Source: Pelodera strongyloides (taxonomy: Eukaryota > Nematoda > Chromadorea > Rhabditida > Rhabditidae). From it: DNA of 64,000 nucleotides. Location of the stretch: NCBI GenBank assembly GCA_036852015.1, contig JAANDG010000281.1, positions 1 through 64,000 on the forward strand, in the 5' to 3' direction. Below the pieces are notes generated by a model that saw nothing but the letters and a program-made list of their open reading frames with translations, was not told the DNA's origin and did no database searches. This document shows, in pieces, positions 23,771 to 34,715 of this stretch (positions within the stretch are counted from its first letter, which is position 1; each line of letters starts with the position of its first letter). A program made the position numbers and the translations under genes.

Positions 23771-26700
23771 ATTTCGTCATCTGAAAAGGAGCGTGTTGGT
23801 GCCGATCAACTCGTTGTGGAGGCCTCTCCTGAAGAAGGGACATCATACGCCGCTGAGTTACATACTGCTGAAGAGAATAAATCGGACGGCACCTCTAAAG
23901 AAAAAGACAATGACTTGGAGTGCATCACTTCTGCTCAATTATTATCTAAACAAGGGGAGAAGCAGAAGAAACTAAAACATTCATTAAGTCGAAACGAAAA
24001 TGATGCTAGTGACAAGATTCTGGCAGAAGATACAATGTCATCAAATCAATCAGGGAATGTTACTGCTTCCAAGGCAAGGCAACAAGATGGAAATGATCAC
24101 TTGTCAAAGAAAATCAAAGAAGAAGAAGAAGAACCTGGACTTCCCAACATACGAAAACAAGATGACTCATCTTCGAAAACTATGGCGGGTGTTAGTGTTA
24201 TGGAGGAGCTAGCTACCATTGATCTGCCAAAGAAAGCCGAGCAAGTTGAAATTCAGCACAGTAAACCGAAAAAACAAAAAGGCACAACCACAAAGAAACT
24301 GAAACAGGCAGGTCACGAAAACAGCCTAGCGGACGTGGACTTATCAACTCAAGACGAAGAAGATGAAGCCGATCTCACGAACTTGACAAAACAAAAAGAT
24401 TCAACGCCGACAGGAACAAATCAGACCGGTGATAACAATAAACATGCCAAAGTTGAATTGTCAAAGGATTCCGAAGCGGCTGGTGCAAAGCTCAAGAAAT
24501 CGGCAAAACAAAAGGAATCAACTTCGAAGAAAACACAGCAACCCGGTGATGAAAAGGAACGGGGTGACGTTGACTTGTCAAAGCAGTCCGTAGAAGGTGA
24601 AGCCGAGCTCACGAATCTGACAAAACAAAAAGAGTCAACTTCAAAGAAAACGAAGGAGCCCGGTGATGAAATGGAACATTCTGAAATTGATTTGTCAAAG
24701 CAGTCCGGAGAAGGTGAAGCCAAACACACGAATCTGACAAAACAAAATGTGTCAACCTCGAAGAAAACACAGCAGCCCGGTTTTGAAAAGAAACGGGCTG
24801 ACGTTGATTTTCCCAAGCAAGCCGAAAAGGCTGAAGCTGAGCTCAAGAAATTGGAGAAACAAATTGAGTCAACGTCGAAGAAGACAAAGCAGCCCGGTGA
24901 TGAAAAGGAACACTCTGAAATTGTTTTGTCAAAGCACGCAGAAGAAGATGATGCCGAACTCACGAAATTGACAAAACAAAAGGAGTCAACTTCGAAGAAA
25001 ACAAAGCAGAGCGATGATGAAAAGGAACGGGCTGACGTTAGCTTATCAAAGCAAGCCGAAGATGCGGAAGTTGAGCTAAGGAAATTTGAGAAACAAAAGG
25101 ACTCAAATTCGAAGAAAACACAGCAACCCGGTGATGAAAAGGAACATGGTGACGTTGACTTGTCAAAGAAACCCGAAAAGGCCGAAGTTGAGCTCAAGAA
25201 ATTGGAGCAACAAAAGGACTCAACTTCGAAGAAAACACAGCAGCCCGGTGATGAAAAGAAACGGGCTGACGTTGTCTTGTCAAAGAAAGCCGAAGATGCT
25301 GAAGTAAATCTCAAGAAATTTGATCAACAAAATGAGTCAACGTCGAAGAAGACAATGCAGCCCGGTGATGAAAAGGAACATTCCGCAATTTATTTGTCAA
25401 AGCAAGTGGAAAAAGATGATGCCGAACTCACGAGATTAACAAAACAAAATGAGTCAACTTCAAAGAAAACAAAGCAGCCCGGGGATGAAAAGGAACTCGT
25501 TGACGCTGTCTTTTCAAAGCAAGGGGAAGAAGCTGAAGTTGAGCTCAAGAAATCGGAGCATCAAAAAGACGTAATTTCGAAGAAAGCGAAGCAAGCCGGC
25601 GATGAAAGGAAACATGCTCAAATTGATTTGTCAAAACAAAAAGAAGATGCTGACGTTGAGCTCACACAATTGGCAAAACAACACGAGGCTACTTCGAAGA
25701 AAGCAATTCGGCCGGGTGTTGAAAAGAAACATGCCGAACTTGACTTGTCAAAAGAAGACGAAGCAGCTGAAACAGAGCTCAAGAAATTGGCAAAGCAAAA
25801 TGCGTCAATTTCGAAGAAAGCAAAGCTGCCCGGTGAAGTAAAGGAACGGGCAGAAGTTGACTTTTCAAAGCAAATCGAAGGTGCTGAAGTTGAGCTCACG
25901 AAATTGGCACAACAAAAAGACGCAACTTCGAAGAAAACACAGCAGCCCGTTGATGAAAAGAAACGGGCTGACGTTGACTTGTCAAAGAAAACCGAAGATG
26001 CTGAAGTTGAGCTCAAGAAACTGGCAAAGCAAAAGGAGTCAGCTTCGAAGAAAACAAAGCAGCCCGGCGAAGAAAAGAAACATTCTGACATTGATTTGTC
26101 AAAGCAGTCCGAAGAAGGTGAAGCCGATCTCACGAATCTGACAAAACAAAAGGAGTCAACGTCAAGGAAAACGAAGGAGCTCGGTGATGAAAAGGAACAT
26201 TCTGAAATTGATTTGTCAAAGCCGTCCGGAGAAGAAGAAGCCGAACACACGAATCAGACAAAACAAAATGTGTCAACTTCGAAGAAAACGAAACAGCCCG
26301 GTGAAGAAAAGAAACATTCTGACACCGATTTGTCAAAGCAGTCCGAAGAAGGTGAAGCAGAGCTCACGAATTTGACAAAACAAAAGGTGTCAACTTCAAA
26401 TAAAACGAAGGAGCCCGGTGATGAAAAGGAACATTCTGAAATTAATTTGTCAAAGCCGTCCGGAGAAGATGCAGCCGAGCACACGAATCTGACAAAACAA
26501 AAGATGTCAACTTCGAAGAAAACGAAGCAAGCCGGCGATGAAAGGAAACAAGCTGACGTTGACTTTTCAAAGCAAACAGAAGACGCAGACGTTGAGCTCA
26601 ATAAATCGGCAAAACAAAAGGAATCAACTTCGAAGAAAACACAGCAGCCCGGTGATGAAAAGGAACGGGGTGACGTTGACTTGTCAAAGCAGTCCGTAGA

Positions 26701-28952
26701 AGGTGAAGCCGAGCTCACGAATCTGACAAAACAAAAAGAGTCAACTTCAAAGAAAACGAAGGAGCCCGGTGATGAAATGGAACATTCTGAAATTGATTTG
26801 TCAAAGCCGTCCGGAGAAGGTGAAGCCGAACACACGAATCTGACAAAACAAAATGTGTCAACCTCGAAGAAAACGAAGCAAGCCGGCGATGAAAGGAAAC
26901 AAGCTGACGTTGACTTTTCAAAGCAAACCGAAGAAGCAGAAGTTGAGCTCAATAACTCGGCAAAACAAAAGGAGTCAATTTCGAAGAAAACAAAACAGCC
27001 CGGTGAAGAAAAGAAACATTCTGACACTGATTTATCAAAGCAGACCGAAGAAGGTGAAGCCGAGCTCACGAATTTGACAAAACAAAAGGAGTCAGCTTCA
27101 AAGAAAACGAAACAGCCCGGTGATGAAAACGAACATTCAGAAATTGATTTGTCAAAGCCGTCCGGAGAAGAAGAAGCCGAACACACGAATCAGACAAAAC
27201 AAAATGTGTCAACTTCGAAGAAAACGAAACAAGCCGGAAATGAAAGGAAACAAGCTGACGTTGACTTTTCAAAGCAAACCGAAAAGGCCGAAGTTGAGCT
27301 CAAGAAATTGGAGCAACAAAAGGACTCAACTTCGAAGAAAACACAGCAGCCCGGTGATGAAAAGAAACGGGCTGACGTTGTCTTGTCAAAGAAAGCCGAA
27401 GATGCTGAAGTAAATCTCAAGAAATTTGATCAACAAAATGAGTCAACGTCGAAGGAAACAAAGCAGCCCGGTGAAGAAAAGAAACATTCTGACACCGATT
27501 TGTCAAAGCAGTCCGAAGAAGGTGAAGCAGAGCTCACGAATTTGACAAAACAAAAGGTGTCAACTTCGAAGAAAACGAAGCAAGCCGTTGATGAAATGAA
27601 ACAAGCTGACGTTGACTTTTCAAAGCAAACCGAAGAAGCAGAAGTTGAGCTCAATAACTCGGCAAAACAAAAGGAGTCAACTTCGAAGGAAACAAAGCAG
27701 CCAGGTGAAGAAAAGAAACATTCTGACATTGATTTGTCAAAACAGTCCGAAGAAGGTGAAGCCGATCTCACGAATCTGACAAAACAAAAGGAGTCAACGT
27801 CAAGGAAAACGAAGGAGCTCGGTGATGAAAAGGAACATTCTGAAATTGATTTGTCAAAGCCGTCCGGAGAAGATGAAGCCGAACACACGAATCTGACAAA
27901 ACAAAAGGTGTCAACTGCACAGAAAACGAAGCAATCCGGCGATGAAAGGAAGCAAGCTGACGTTGACTTGTCAAAGCAAGCCGAAGATGCTGTAGTGGAG
28001 CACAAGAAATTGTCGCAACAAAAAGACGCAACTTCGAAGAAAATGAAGCAGGCCGGTGATGAAAGGAAACAAGCTGAAATTGATTTGTCAAAACAAGCCG
28101 AAAAAGATCAAGCCGAGCGCACAAACCTGACAAAACAAAAAGAGTCAACATCGAGGAAAACAAAGCATCCCGGTGAAGCAAAGGAACGGACAGACGTTGA
28201 GTTATCAAGGCAAGCCGAAGATGCTGAAGTTGAGCTCAATAAATCGGCAAAGCAAAAGGAGTCAATTTCGAAGAAAACGAAGCAGGCCGGGAATGAAAGG
28301 AAACAAGTTGAATTTGATTTGTCAAAGCAGGCCGAAGAAGGTGAAGCCAGGCCCACGAACATTACAAAGCGAAAAGAGACAGTCTCAAAGGAAACAAAGC
28401 AGTTCGGTGATCAAAATAAACGGGCTGACGTTGAGTTGTCGAAGCAAGCCGAAGATGCCGAAGTAGAGCTCAAGAAATTGGCAAATCAAAAAGACGCAAC
28501 TTCGAAGAAAACGAAGGAGCCCGGCGCTGAAAAGAAACATGCCGAAATTGATATGTCAAAGCAAGCCGAAGATGCAGAAGTTGAGCTCAACAGATCGACA
28601 AAGCAAAGTGACTCAACTTCGAAGAAAACAAAGCAGCCCGGCGATGAAAAGGAACGTTCCTACGTTGACTTGTCAAAACAAGCCGAAGATGTTGAGGTAG
28701 AGCTCAAGAAATTGGACAAACAAGAGGACTCAACTTTGAAGAAAGTGAAGCGCGCTGCAGGTGGGAAAGAATGTGAAGAAATCGATTTTCCCAAGCAAGC
28801 CGAAGAAGCGAAAGCAGATGGCAAAATCAATATAAGTCAAAGGGAAGAGGATGCCACCCGTGGTGCCGACTCTAAAGCGTTATACGAAATATCGGATACT
28901 GCACTTGCGATGGCAGATCAAAGAAAGAAAAAGCTACGACAAACAAAGTCAG
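23771..28952 (+). CDS. ttn-1: Titin-like protein: 5.2-kb exon of charged 39-residue repeats
   Basis: One uninterrupted frame of 1,727 codons follows acceptor TGTATTTCAG (ISSSEKERVGADQLVVEAS) and ends at TCAG|GTAACT, phase 1. From about 24,360 to 28,790 it is a tandem array of KESTSKKTKQPGDEKEHSEI then DLSKQAEDAEVELKKLAK. Hydrophobics in the second half are spaced as in a helix, so a broken coiled coil or single charged helix is plausible. C. elegans titins were described with coiled-coil and novel elastic segments, which fits. Unlike the type B array, no frameshift is present, so this exon is likely correct and functional. Confidence 0.85.
24360..28790 (+). repeat. 117-bp coding tandem array, about 38 units
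   Basis: The anchor CCCGGTGATGAAAAGG recurs at 117-bp steps, for example about 24,543 and 24,660. Blocks of several units are repeated exactly 2,106 bp apart (18 units: 24,514 with 26,620, and 25,216 with 27,322) and 1,638 bp apart (14 units: 26,081 with 27,719). Two unit flavours alternate: HSEIDLSKxSGEGEAEHTN and RADVDLSKxAEDAEVELKK. Confidence 0.93.
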
Positions 28953-29081
28953 GTAACTATTATTTTTCTTCTTTTGTCATAAGTATTGTGCGCAAGCAGT
29001 TTAATATTAACCATCTCCGCTTACTTTAAGATTGTTCTTTTACGAGCACCTCAACTTATTTGAACAACGTTGTCATTGCAG

Positions 29082-29497
29082 ACAAATTGATCGCTCCGGA
29101 CTTTGTAAAGATACCGAAGGATATGACACTGACACAGGGAGACAGGGCCATTTTTGACCTCAGTATATTATCAAAACCAGAACCAATTGTGAGTCATTTT
29201 TCGGAGCTGTACGTATAATGATTTGCACCAACGAACCTAGTGGACTTATATGCTGAACAAAATCTTGTATCTTTTTCGAATTAGAAATTTTCCGCATTCA
29301 GATTTCGGTATACCACGGAGATTCGCACATGGATCATTCTGAAAGGGTGTTCATTTCTGTTACGCAAAAAGGAGACTTGTGGAACCTAGCAATTATCGTG
29401 GAGGATATTGATACGGATGACGCCGGAAAGATTTCGATCGTGGCTTCGAACGAAGGGGGACAGAATCATGTGTCATTCATGCTGTCGGTAGTGAAAG
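29082..29497 (+). CDS. ttn-1: Titin-like protein: Ig-like domain, two exons
   Basis: Exons 29,082-29,188 and 29,302-29,497 give one Ig-like domain: PDFVKIPKDMTLTQGDRAIF, then LWNLAIIVEDIDTDDAGKIS and IVASNEGGQNHVSFMLSVVK. The canonical cysteines are absent, but strand order and the DDAGKISIVASNEGG turn are typical of titin/twitchin Ig modules. Phases are 1, 0 and 1. Confidence 0.8.
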
Positions 29498-29758
29498 GTA
29501 AATTGCAACAATCAAATTCAAAGCGTTGAAAGTTATTCAAACAAGACCATGATAAATGTAATGCAGTAGAAGCATAAAAGTGGGTTTCACAGCTTAAAAA
29601 CACAATTTATGATATCCTGAATGCGTTTCGGTATTATTTCCTAAAGTGTTTTTTTTAGCTTGATAAAATGCTTCATAATGCATTGGATGTACATTTTCAT
29701 ACAGTGTATTACCAACTTTATTTTCCACAATGTCGTGATACTAAGAAAAGGGTTTTAG

Positions 29759-31147
29759 TCAGCGAGGAGAGGAAACGAGGCCTTTTGGATTTTGATGCTG
29801 CTCAAATACTAGAGCCAATAAAAGACCAAGTTGTTATGGAAGGCGAAACGGCAAAGTAAGTTAGCTTGATTATAATGTAGCTTGTGATAGAAGGAAGCAC
29901 TATAGATTATCGTGCACCACAATATGACTAGCGGAAAATACAATGTGAATGTTCAGTTAAAGGTTCAGACTTATGAGAAATTTTGGCTTGGAAATACTAA
30001 GATTATGCGGTTGAACTATGCGAACATATTCACGCAAACCACATTGCATGAAACGCAATAGCCAGCATGTTATTTTGCAAATACCGGCGCGAACATACAT
30101 AGAGTGGCCGCATAAGAACGGGTATGTTTCACCTGCTACAAATATACAAAATCTAATTTTATCCATCTGTGGTAACTTTGTTTTTTTGCCAAATAACTCG
30201 TTTGATTTTGAATTTTTGGAAGTGGGATTTTCTTTAGTGGAGTCGCAGAGCTCATGCGCACGAAATTTATAGCGAATCGGTTCTCTCGTGAGCCTGATCC
30301 TTTAAACACAGTTTCATTAAACGGACTTGATGAAGATCGCGGTATGTTCTTTAAAGGAGGAGGCTCACCAGAATGAAGTGCTGAAATAGTTTCCTTTTAT
30401 CGAAAGATGATAGTATTAAATTCCGAAAGACATGCTTTACGAAGCAAAAACTTTAAATTGGAAGGAGTAAATCAATATAAACTATGAATTATGAAACTCA
30501 AAATTTGCAAGCCCACTATGGAAACCAATTATTTACTATGATCCAAAATTTTTATAGAATTCATAGTTTTATATTGCTTTACTCCATCCAACTAAAAACT
30601 TTTGATTAAAGCATTTATTTCGGAATTTAATGCCATCATCTTTCGATAAAAAGAAACCATTTGAGCACTTCATTCTCGTTTGCCTCCTCCTTTAAGGGGC
30701 GCGAATAGAATCCAGTTCGTCTACGCTTGAGCAGAATATTTTTGCACATTTTAGATGCGCTTTATTGCTTGCATTATGCGAATGAATTATGTCGGGCACT
30801 ACGTGCACATAATCAAAGTATGATCTACAAATACATATTTATGTTTGTTATTGACAGATCTAACAATAAGCTCCACATTTATCGAACAACTTTTTCTATA
30901 TTATGTACATTCAGTCTGCACGGGCAAATAACTGGATATCCATCGCCAGAATTGGTTTTGCTGAAAAATGGCAAGGAGGTTAACATACAGGCCGAAGATC
31001 GATTTAATCTAACATATTCGCCGGACGGAAACATCGACATACAAATTCATAAGTGCTCGTTTGCCGACGATGATGAATACAGTTTGCTAGTGGAGAATAT
31101 CGCAGGCGTTGACAGTTGCAATTTCGAAATTTTCGTCGACTGTCCAG
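29759..31147 (+). CDS. ttn-1: Titin-like protein: linker and Ig domain, two exons
   Basis: Exon 29,759-29,855 encodes VSEERKRGLLDFDAAQILEP and the first strands of an Ig (IKDQVVMEGETAK). Exon 30,915-31,147 finishes it with GYPSPELVLLKNGKEV, GNIDIQIHKCSFADDDEYSL and LVENIAGVDSCNFEIFVDCP. The 1.06-kb intron between them holds a palindromic element. Confidence 0.82.
30349..30701. mobile_element. 350-bp palindromic MITE in intron
   Basis: The left arm, TCTTTAAAGGAGGAGGCTCA onward, pairs with the right arm ending TGCCTCCTCCTTTAAGG. Pairing continues through TTATCGAAAGATGATAGTAT and the TTTACTCCATCC / GGAAGGAGTAAA region. It shares only the TTTAAAGGA end with the palindromes near 21 kb. Confidence 0.8.
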
Positions 31148-31286
31148 GTAGTAATTCATATGCACTTTTATTGTTATATGTATTTCAATACGGTCGGTAT
31201 ATGCTACGACAATAGTGTCTTCATCATCGGTGTATTTTCTCATAATGTTATTTTGTTTTAATTACAAAATCTGTTTTCTTTTTTAG

Positions 31287-31429
31287 TCTATGACGACCCG
31301 GAACGTTATGAACGGCGAAGGATAAATAAGAAAACTAGGAAAATGATGCGTCAAGAAGCTATTGCGGGCTCGGATACTGAGGATGGAGGTGTGGAAAACC
31401 CTAGGAAAAAGCAAAAGCGAACAAAGAAG
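31287..31429 (+). CDS. ttn-1: Titin-like protein: highly basic linker exon
   Basis: The exon encodes YDDPERYERRRINKKTRKMM, then RQEAIAGSDTEDGGVENPRK and KQKRTKK. It is a charged spacer between two Ig domains. It starts in phase 1 and ends in phase 0 at AAG|GTTGGT. Confidence 0.75.
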
Positions 31430-31516
31430 GTTGGTCAACTTCTACAATATGATCACAGTAATTAAATTAAACCATGCGTATTTCTGTAAGAAAGCATTTG
31501 ATGTGAGAATATTCAG

Positions 31517-31944
31517 GTATTTGAACGGTCGAATTCGTTGGCAAAACGGATGACTAAACTTCTGCCTCCTAAATTTGATCGAATTCTTTCTGACCACGAT
31601 GCCGTGGTAGGAGAAAATGTGGTGATGTCTGTGGCCACAAGGGGTGTTCCACAACCAGAAATCCATTTCTATCAAGACGGCAAAATGCTTTCGCCCGATG
31701 ATAAGGTGCAGTCTATTTTAATTCATTTGTAAAGTTTAAAAAATGTTGCGTACTGAAGATTTATGGTGTTGTGCCTGATAGTGATATTCAAATATTTAGG
31801 TGGAGATCAGAAATGACGACAACAATCATATGTTGATTCTCAAAGACATACAGAAAGATGAAGAAGCAGAATATGCATGTCGTGCAGTGAATGTAGCTGG
31901 CGAAGCATGGTGTTTCTCCGATGTAGTTGTCCGATCGTCTAAAG
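31517..31944 (+). CDS. ttn-1: Titin-like protein: Ig domain, two exons
   Basis: Exons 31,517-31,705 and 31,800-31,944 make an Ig domain: LLPPKFDRILSDHDAVVGEN, VPQPEIHFYQDGKMLSPDDK, then HMLILKDIQKDEEAEYACRA and VNVAGEAWCF. The EYACRAVNVAGEA motif is the usual F-G hairpin. The third Ig in this block, it is followed by a short acidic exon. Confidence 0.87.
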
Positions 31945-32443
31945 GTTTTATTTGTTGTCTGTCCTAGTGTTAAACCTACTGTCAGAAATGTCTGATATTT
32001 ATATTTAAGTGTTAGCCCACTCAGATGTTGCGCTTTGCTAGAAGTATTTGTATTTGTACGTCCAGTCAGTGTCTTACTGTAACTATGTATTTTGTAATAA
32101 TTTGTTTCAAGATTTAATTGCCTGTGACCAGCAGCAGAGCTCGGACGTTGGTCATATATAATATTGTTTATGGTTTTAAACAGTCCCATACTAAACATAT
32201 TACTTCGTGAAAAAAATGCGAAGTGCTATTGGAGGGTGGAGGCAAAAATATTTATAGTTCAAATTACTTTCAAAAGAATTTTATTGTAAAAAAACGAACT
32301 CCCACACCTTCTTGTGTATTCCTTTTGTTTTGTGTGGGCAACGTAGGCACTAGCATGTACCTGAACTTGAATATATGAATTTAAATAATCAATGAAACAG
32401 GTTTAATCATTTACAATTAGATGCTAAAGTGCACATGCTTTAG

Positions 32444-32490
32444 ATGAAGGCGACGACATTGCACGCTCAACAACGGATGAACAGGAGGAG
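32444..32490 (+). CDS. ttn-1: Titin-like protein: 47-nt acidic microexon
   Basis: Acceptor CATGCTTTAG is followed by DEGDDIARSTTDEQEE and donor GAG|GTGCGT. The phases (1 in, 0 out) fit the exons on both sides. The 500-bp intron before it (31,945-32,443) shows no other feature. Confidence 0.6.
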
Positions 32491-32682
32491 GTGCGTTATA
32501 TATTGCTTACATAGCTCAAACACGCGTTTATCAGTCCCCAAAAATGTTGCACTTATCGCACATACAATAATAATCTAAAAACTACAATGCAGTCAATCAC
32601 GTGGTCTGGCGAAATAATCACGATTTCGCACCAAAAATAAATGCACTTTTTGCATGATTCTTTTCACAGCACTCATTTTCAG

Positions 32683-34594
32683 AAGACCGCTGAGATTGTG
32701 GAAAAGGATGACACCAAGCCTGAAGAAAAACCGACGAAGAAGAAGCCTGCTGAAGAAAAGGCAGACAAGCCTGTTGACAAGGTTGACGAGAAAGCTGAAA
32801 TTAAGGAACAAGTCAAGCCTGAAGATAAACAGAAGAAGAAGAACCCTGCCGAGGAAAAACCAGAGAAGCCAGCCGACAAGATTGAGGAGAAGGTTGAGGC
32901 TAAGGAAGAAGCCATGCCTGAAGAGAAACCGAAGAAGAAGCCTGCTGAAGAAAAGACCGAGAAGTCTGTTGACAAGGTTGACGAGAAGGCTGAGATTAAG
33001 GAAGAAGTCAAGCCTGAAGAGCAACCGAAGAAGAAGAAGAAGCCTGCTGAGGAAAAACCAGAGAAGCCAGCTGACAAGATTGAGGAGAAGGTTGAGGCTA
33101 AGGAAGAAGCCAAGCATGAAGAGAAACCGAAGAAGAAGCCTACTGAAGAAAAGACCGAAAAGCCTTTTGACAAGGTTGACGAGAAGGTTGAGATTAAGGA
33201 AGAAGTCAAGCATGAAGAGAAACCGAAGAAGAAGCCTGCTGAAGAAAAGACCGAAAAGCCTTTTGACAAGGTTGACGAGACGGTTGAGATTAAGGAAGAA
33301 GTCAAGCATGAAGATAAACCGAAGAAGAAGCCTGCTGAGGGAAAACCAGAGAAGCCTGAGGAGAAGGCTGAGATTAAGGAAGAAGTCAAGCCTGAAGAGA
33401 AACCGAAGAAGAAGAAGAAGAAGTCATCTGAGGAAAAATCAGAGAAGCCCGCGGACAAGACTCAGGAGAAGGTTGAGATTAAGAAAGACGTCACGCCTGA
33501 AGAGAAACCGAAGAAGGAGAAGAAGCCTGCTGAGGAAAAGGCCGAGAAGCGTGTAGAGAAGGTTGAGGAGAAGGTTGAAGTTAAGGAAGAAGTCAAGCCT
33601 GAAGAGAAACCAAAGGAGAAGAAGCATGCTGAGGAAAAACCAGAGAAGCCTGAGGAGAAGGTTGAGGAGAAGGTTGAGGTTAAGGAAGAAGTCAAGCCTG
33701 AAGAGAAACCAAAGAAGAAGACGCCTGCCGAAGAAGGTTGAGGAACCAAAGAAGAAGAAGACGCCTGCCGAAGAAAAGGCAGAGAAGCTCGTGGAAAAGG
33801 TTGAGGAGAAGGTCGAGATTAAGGAAGAAGTCAAGCCTGAAGAGAAACCGAAGAAGAAGAAAAAGCCTGTTGGGGAAAAACCAGAGACTGACAAGATTGA
33901 GGAGAAGTTTGAGATTAAGAAAGAAGTTACACCTGAGGAGAAACCGAAGGAGAAGCATGCTGAAGAAAAACCAAAGAAGCTTGAGCAGAAGGTTGAGGAG
34001 AAGGTTGAGATTAAGTTAGAAATCAAGCCTGAAGAGCAACCGAAGAAGAAGCCTGTTGAAGAAAAACCAGAGAAGCCTGCGGACAAGATTGAGGAGAAAG
34101 CTGAGATTCAGGAAGAAGTCAAGCCAGAAGAGAAACCTAAGAAGAAGAAGTCCGCTGAAGAAAAGACCCAGAAGCCCACCGAAAGGATTGAAGATAAGGC
34201 TGAGATTAAGGAAGAAGTCAAGCCTGAAGTAAAGCCAAAGAAGAAGAAGGAGCAGGTTGAAGAAAAGCCAACGAAGAAGGAACAGATAGAAAAGGTTGAA
34301 GAAGATGTCAAAGAAGACGTCAAGAGTGACTTGAAGAAGAGGGAAAAGAAACCTGAAGAAAAAACAAAGAAAATGACAACAGAGAAAATTGATGTCAGTG
34401 AAAAGTCTGAGTTGAAGAAGACTGAAAGATCGCCCTCTCCATCAATGGAATCGGCGAGAAAGAAGAAGAGTATTCCTAAGCCTCTGGTAATACCAGACGA
34501 AATTCATTCTCGGTTTGGTGATCCCAGCACCTTGCACTCAGAAACTAACATCACTACAAAAATCACGGCCCGGGAAGGAAGTGCCGAGGTAGAG
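32683..34594 (+). CDS. ttn-1: Titin-like protein: KPEEKPKKK repeat exon with frameshift
   Basis: The exon opens with KTAEIVEKDDTKPEEKPTKK after ATTTTCAG and carries about 17 units like those at 14.7-17.5 kb, here with many AEEKPEKPADKIEEKVEAKE variants. At about 33,735 two bases are lost (GAAGAAGGTTGAGG where GAAGAAAAGGTTGAGG is expected), just where ACGCCTGCCGAAGAA is locally duplicated. The frame then continues to a non-repeat tail, PSMESARKKKSIPKPLVIPD and TNITTKITAREGSAEVE. The donor is GAG|GTAAGT, phase 0. Confidence 0.82.
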
Positions 34595-34715
34595 GTAAGT
34601 GTGTCATTAGCGCAGAATCACAGCGAATTTTTTTTAACTCGGTAAGGTATGTAGTGAGATCTAAGATTCAGTGTGTTTGTCAATGCCAATCTATTATTTA
34701 TAATTCTTCATTTAG

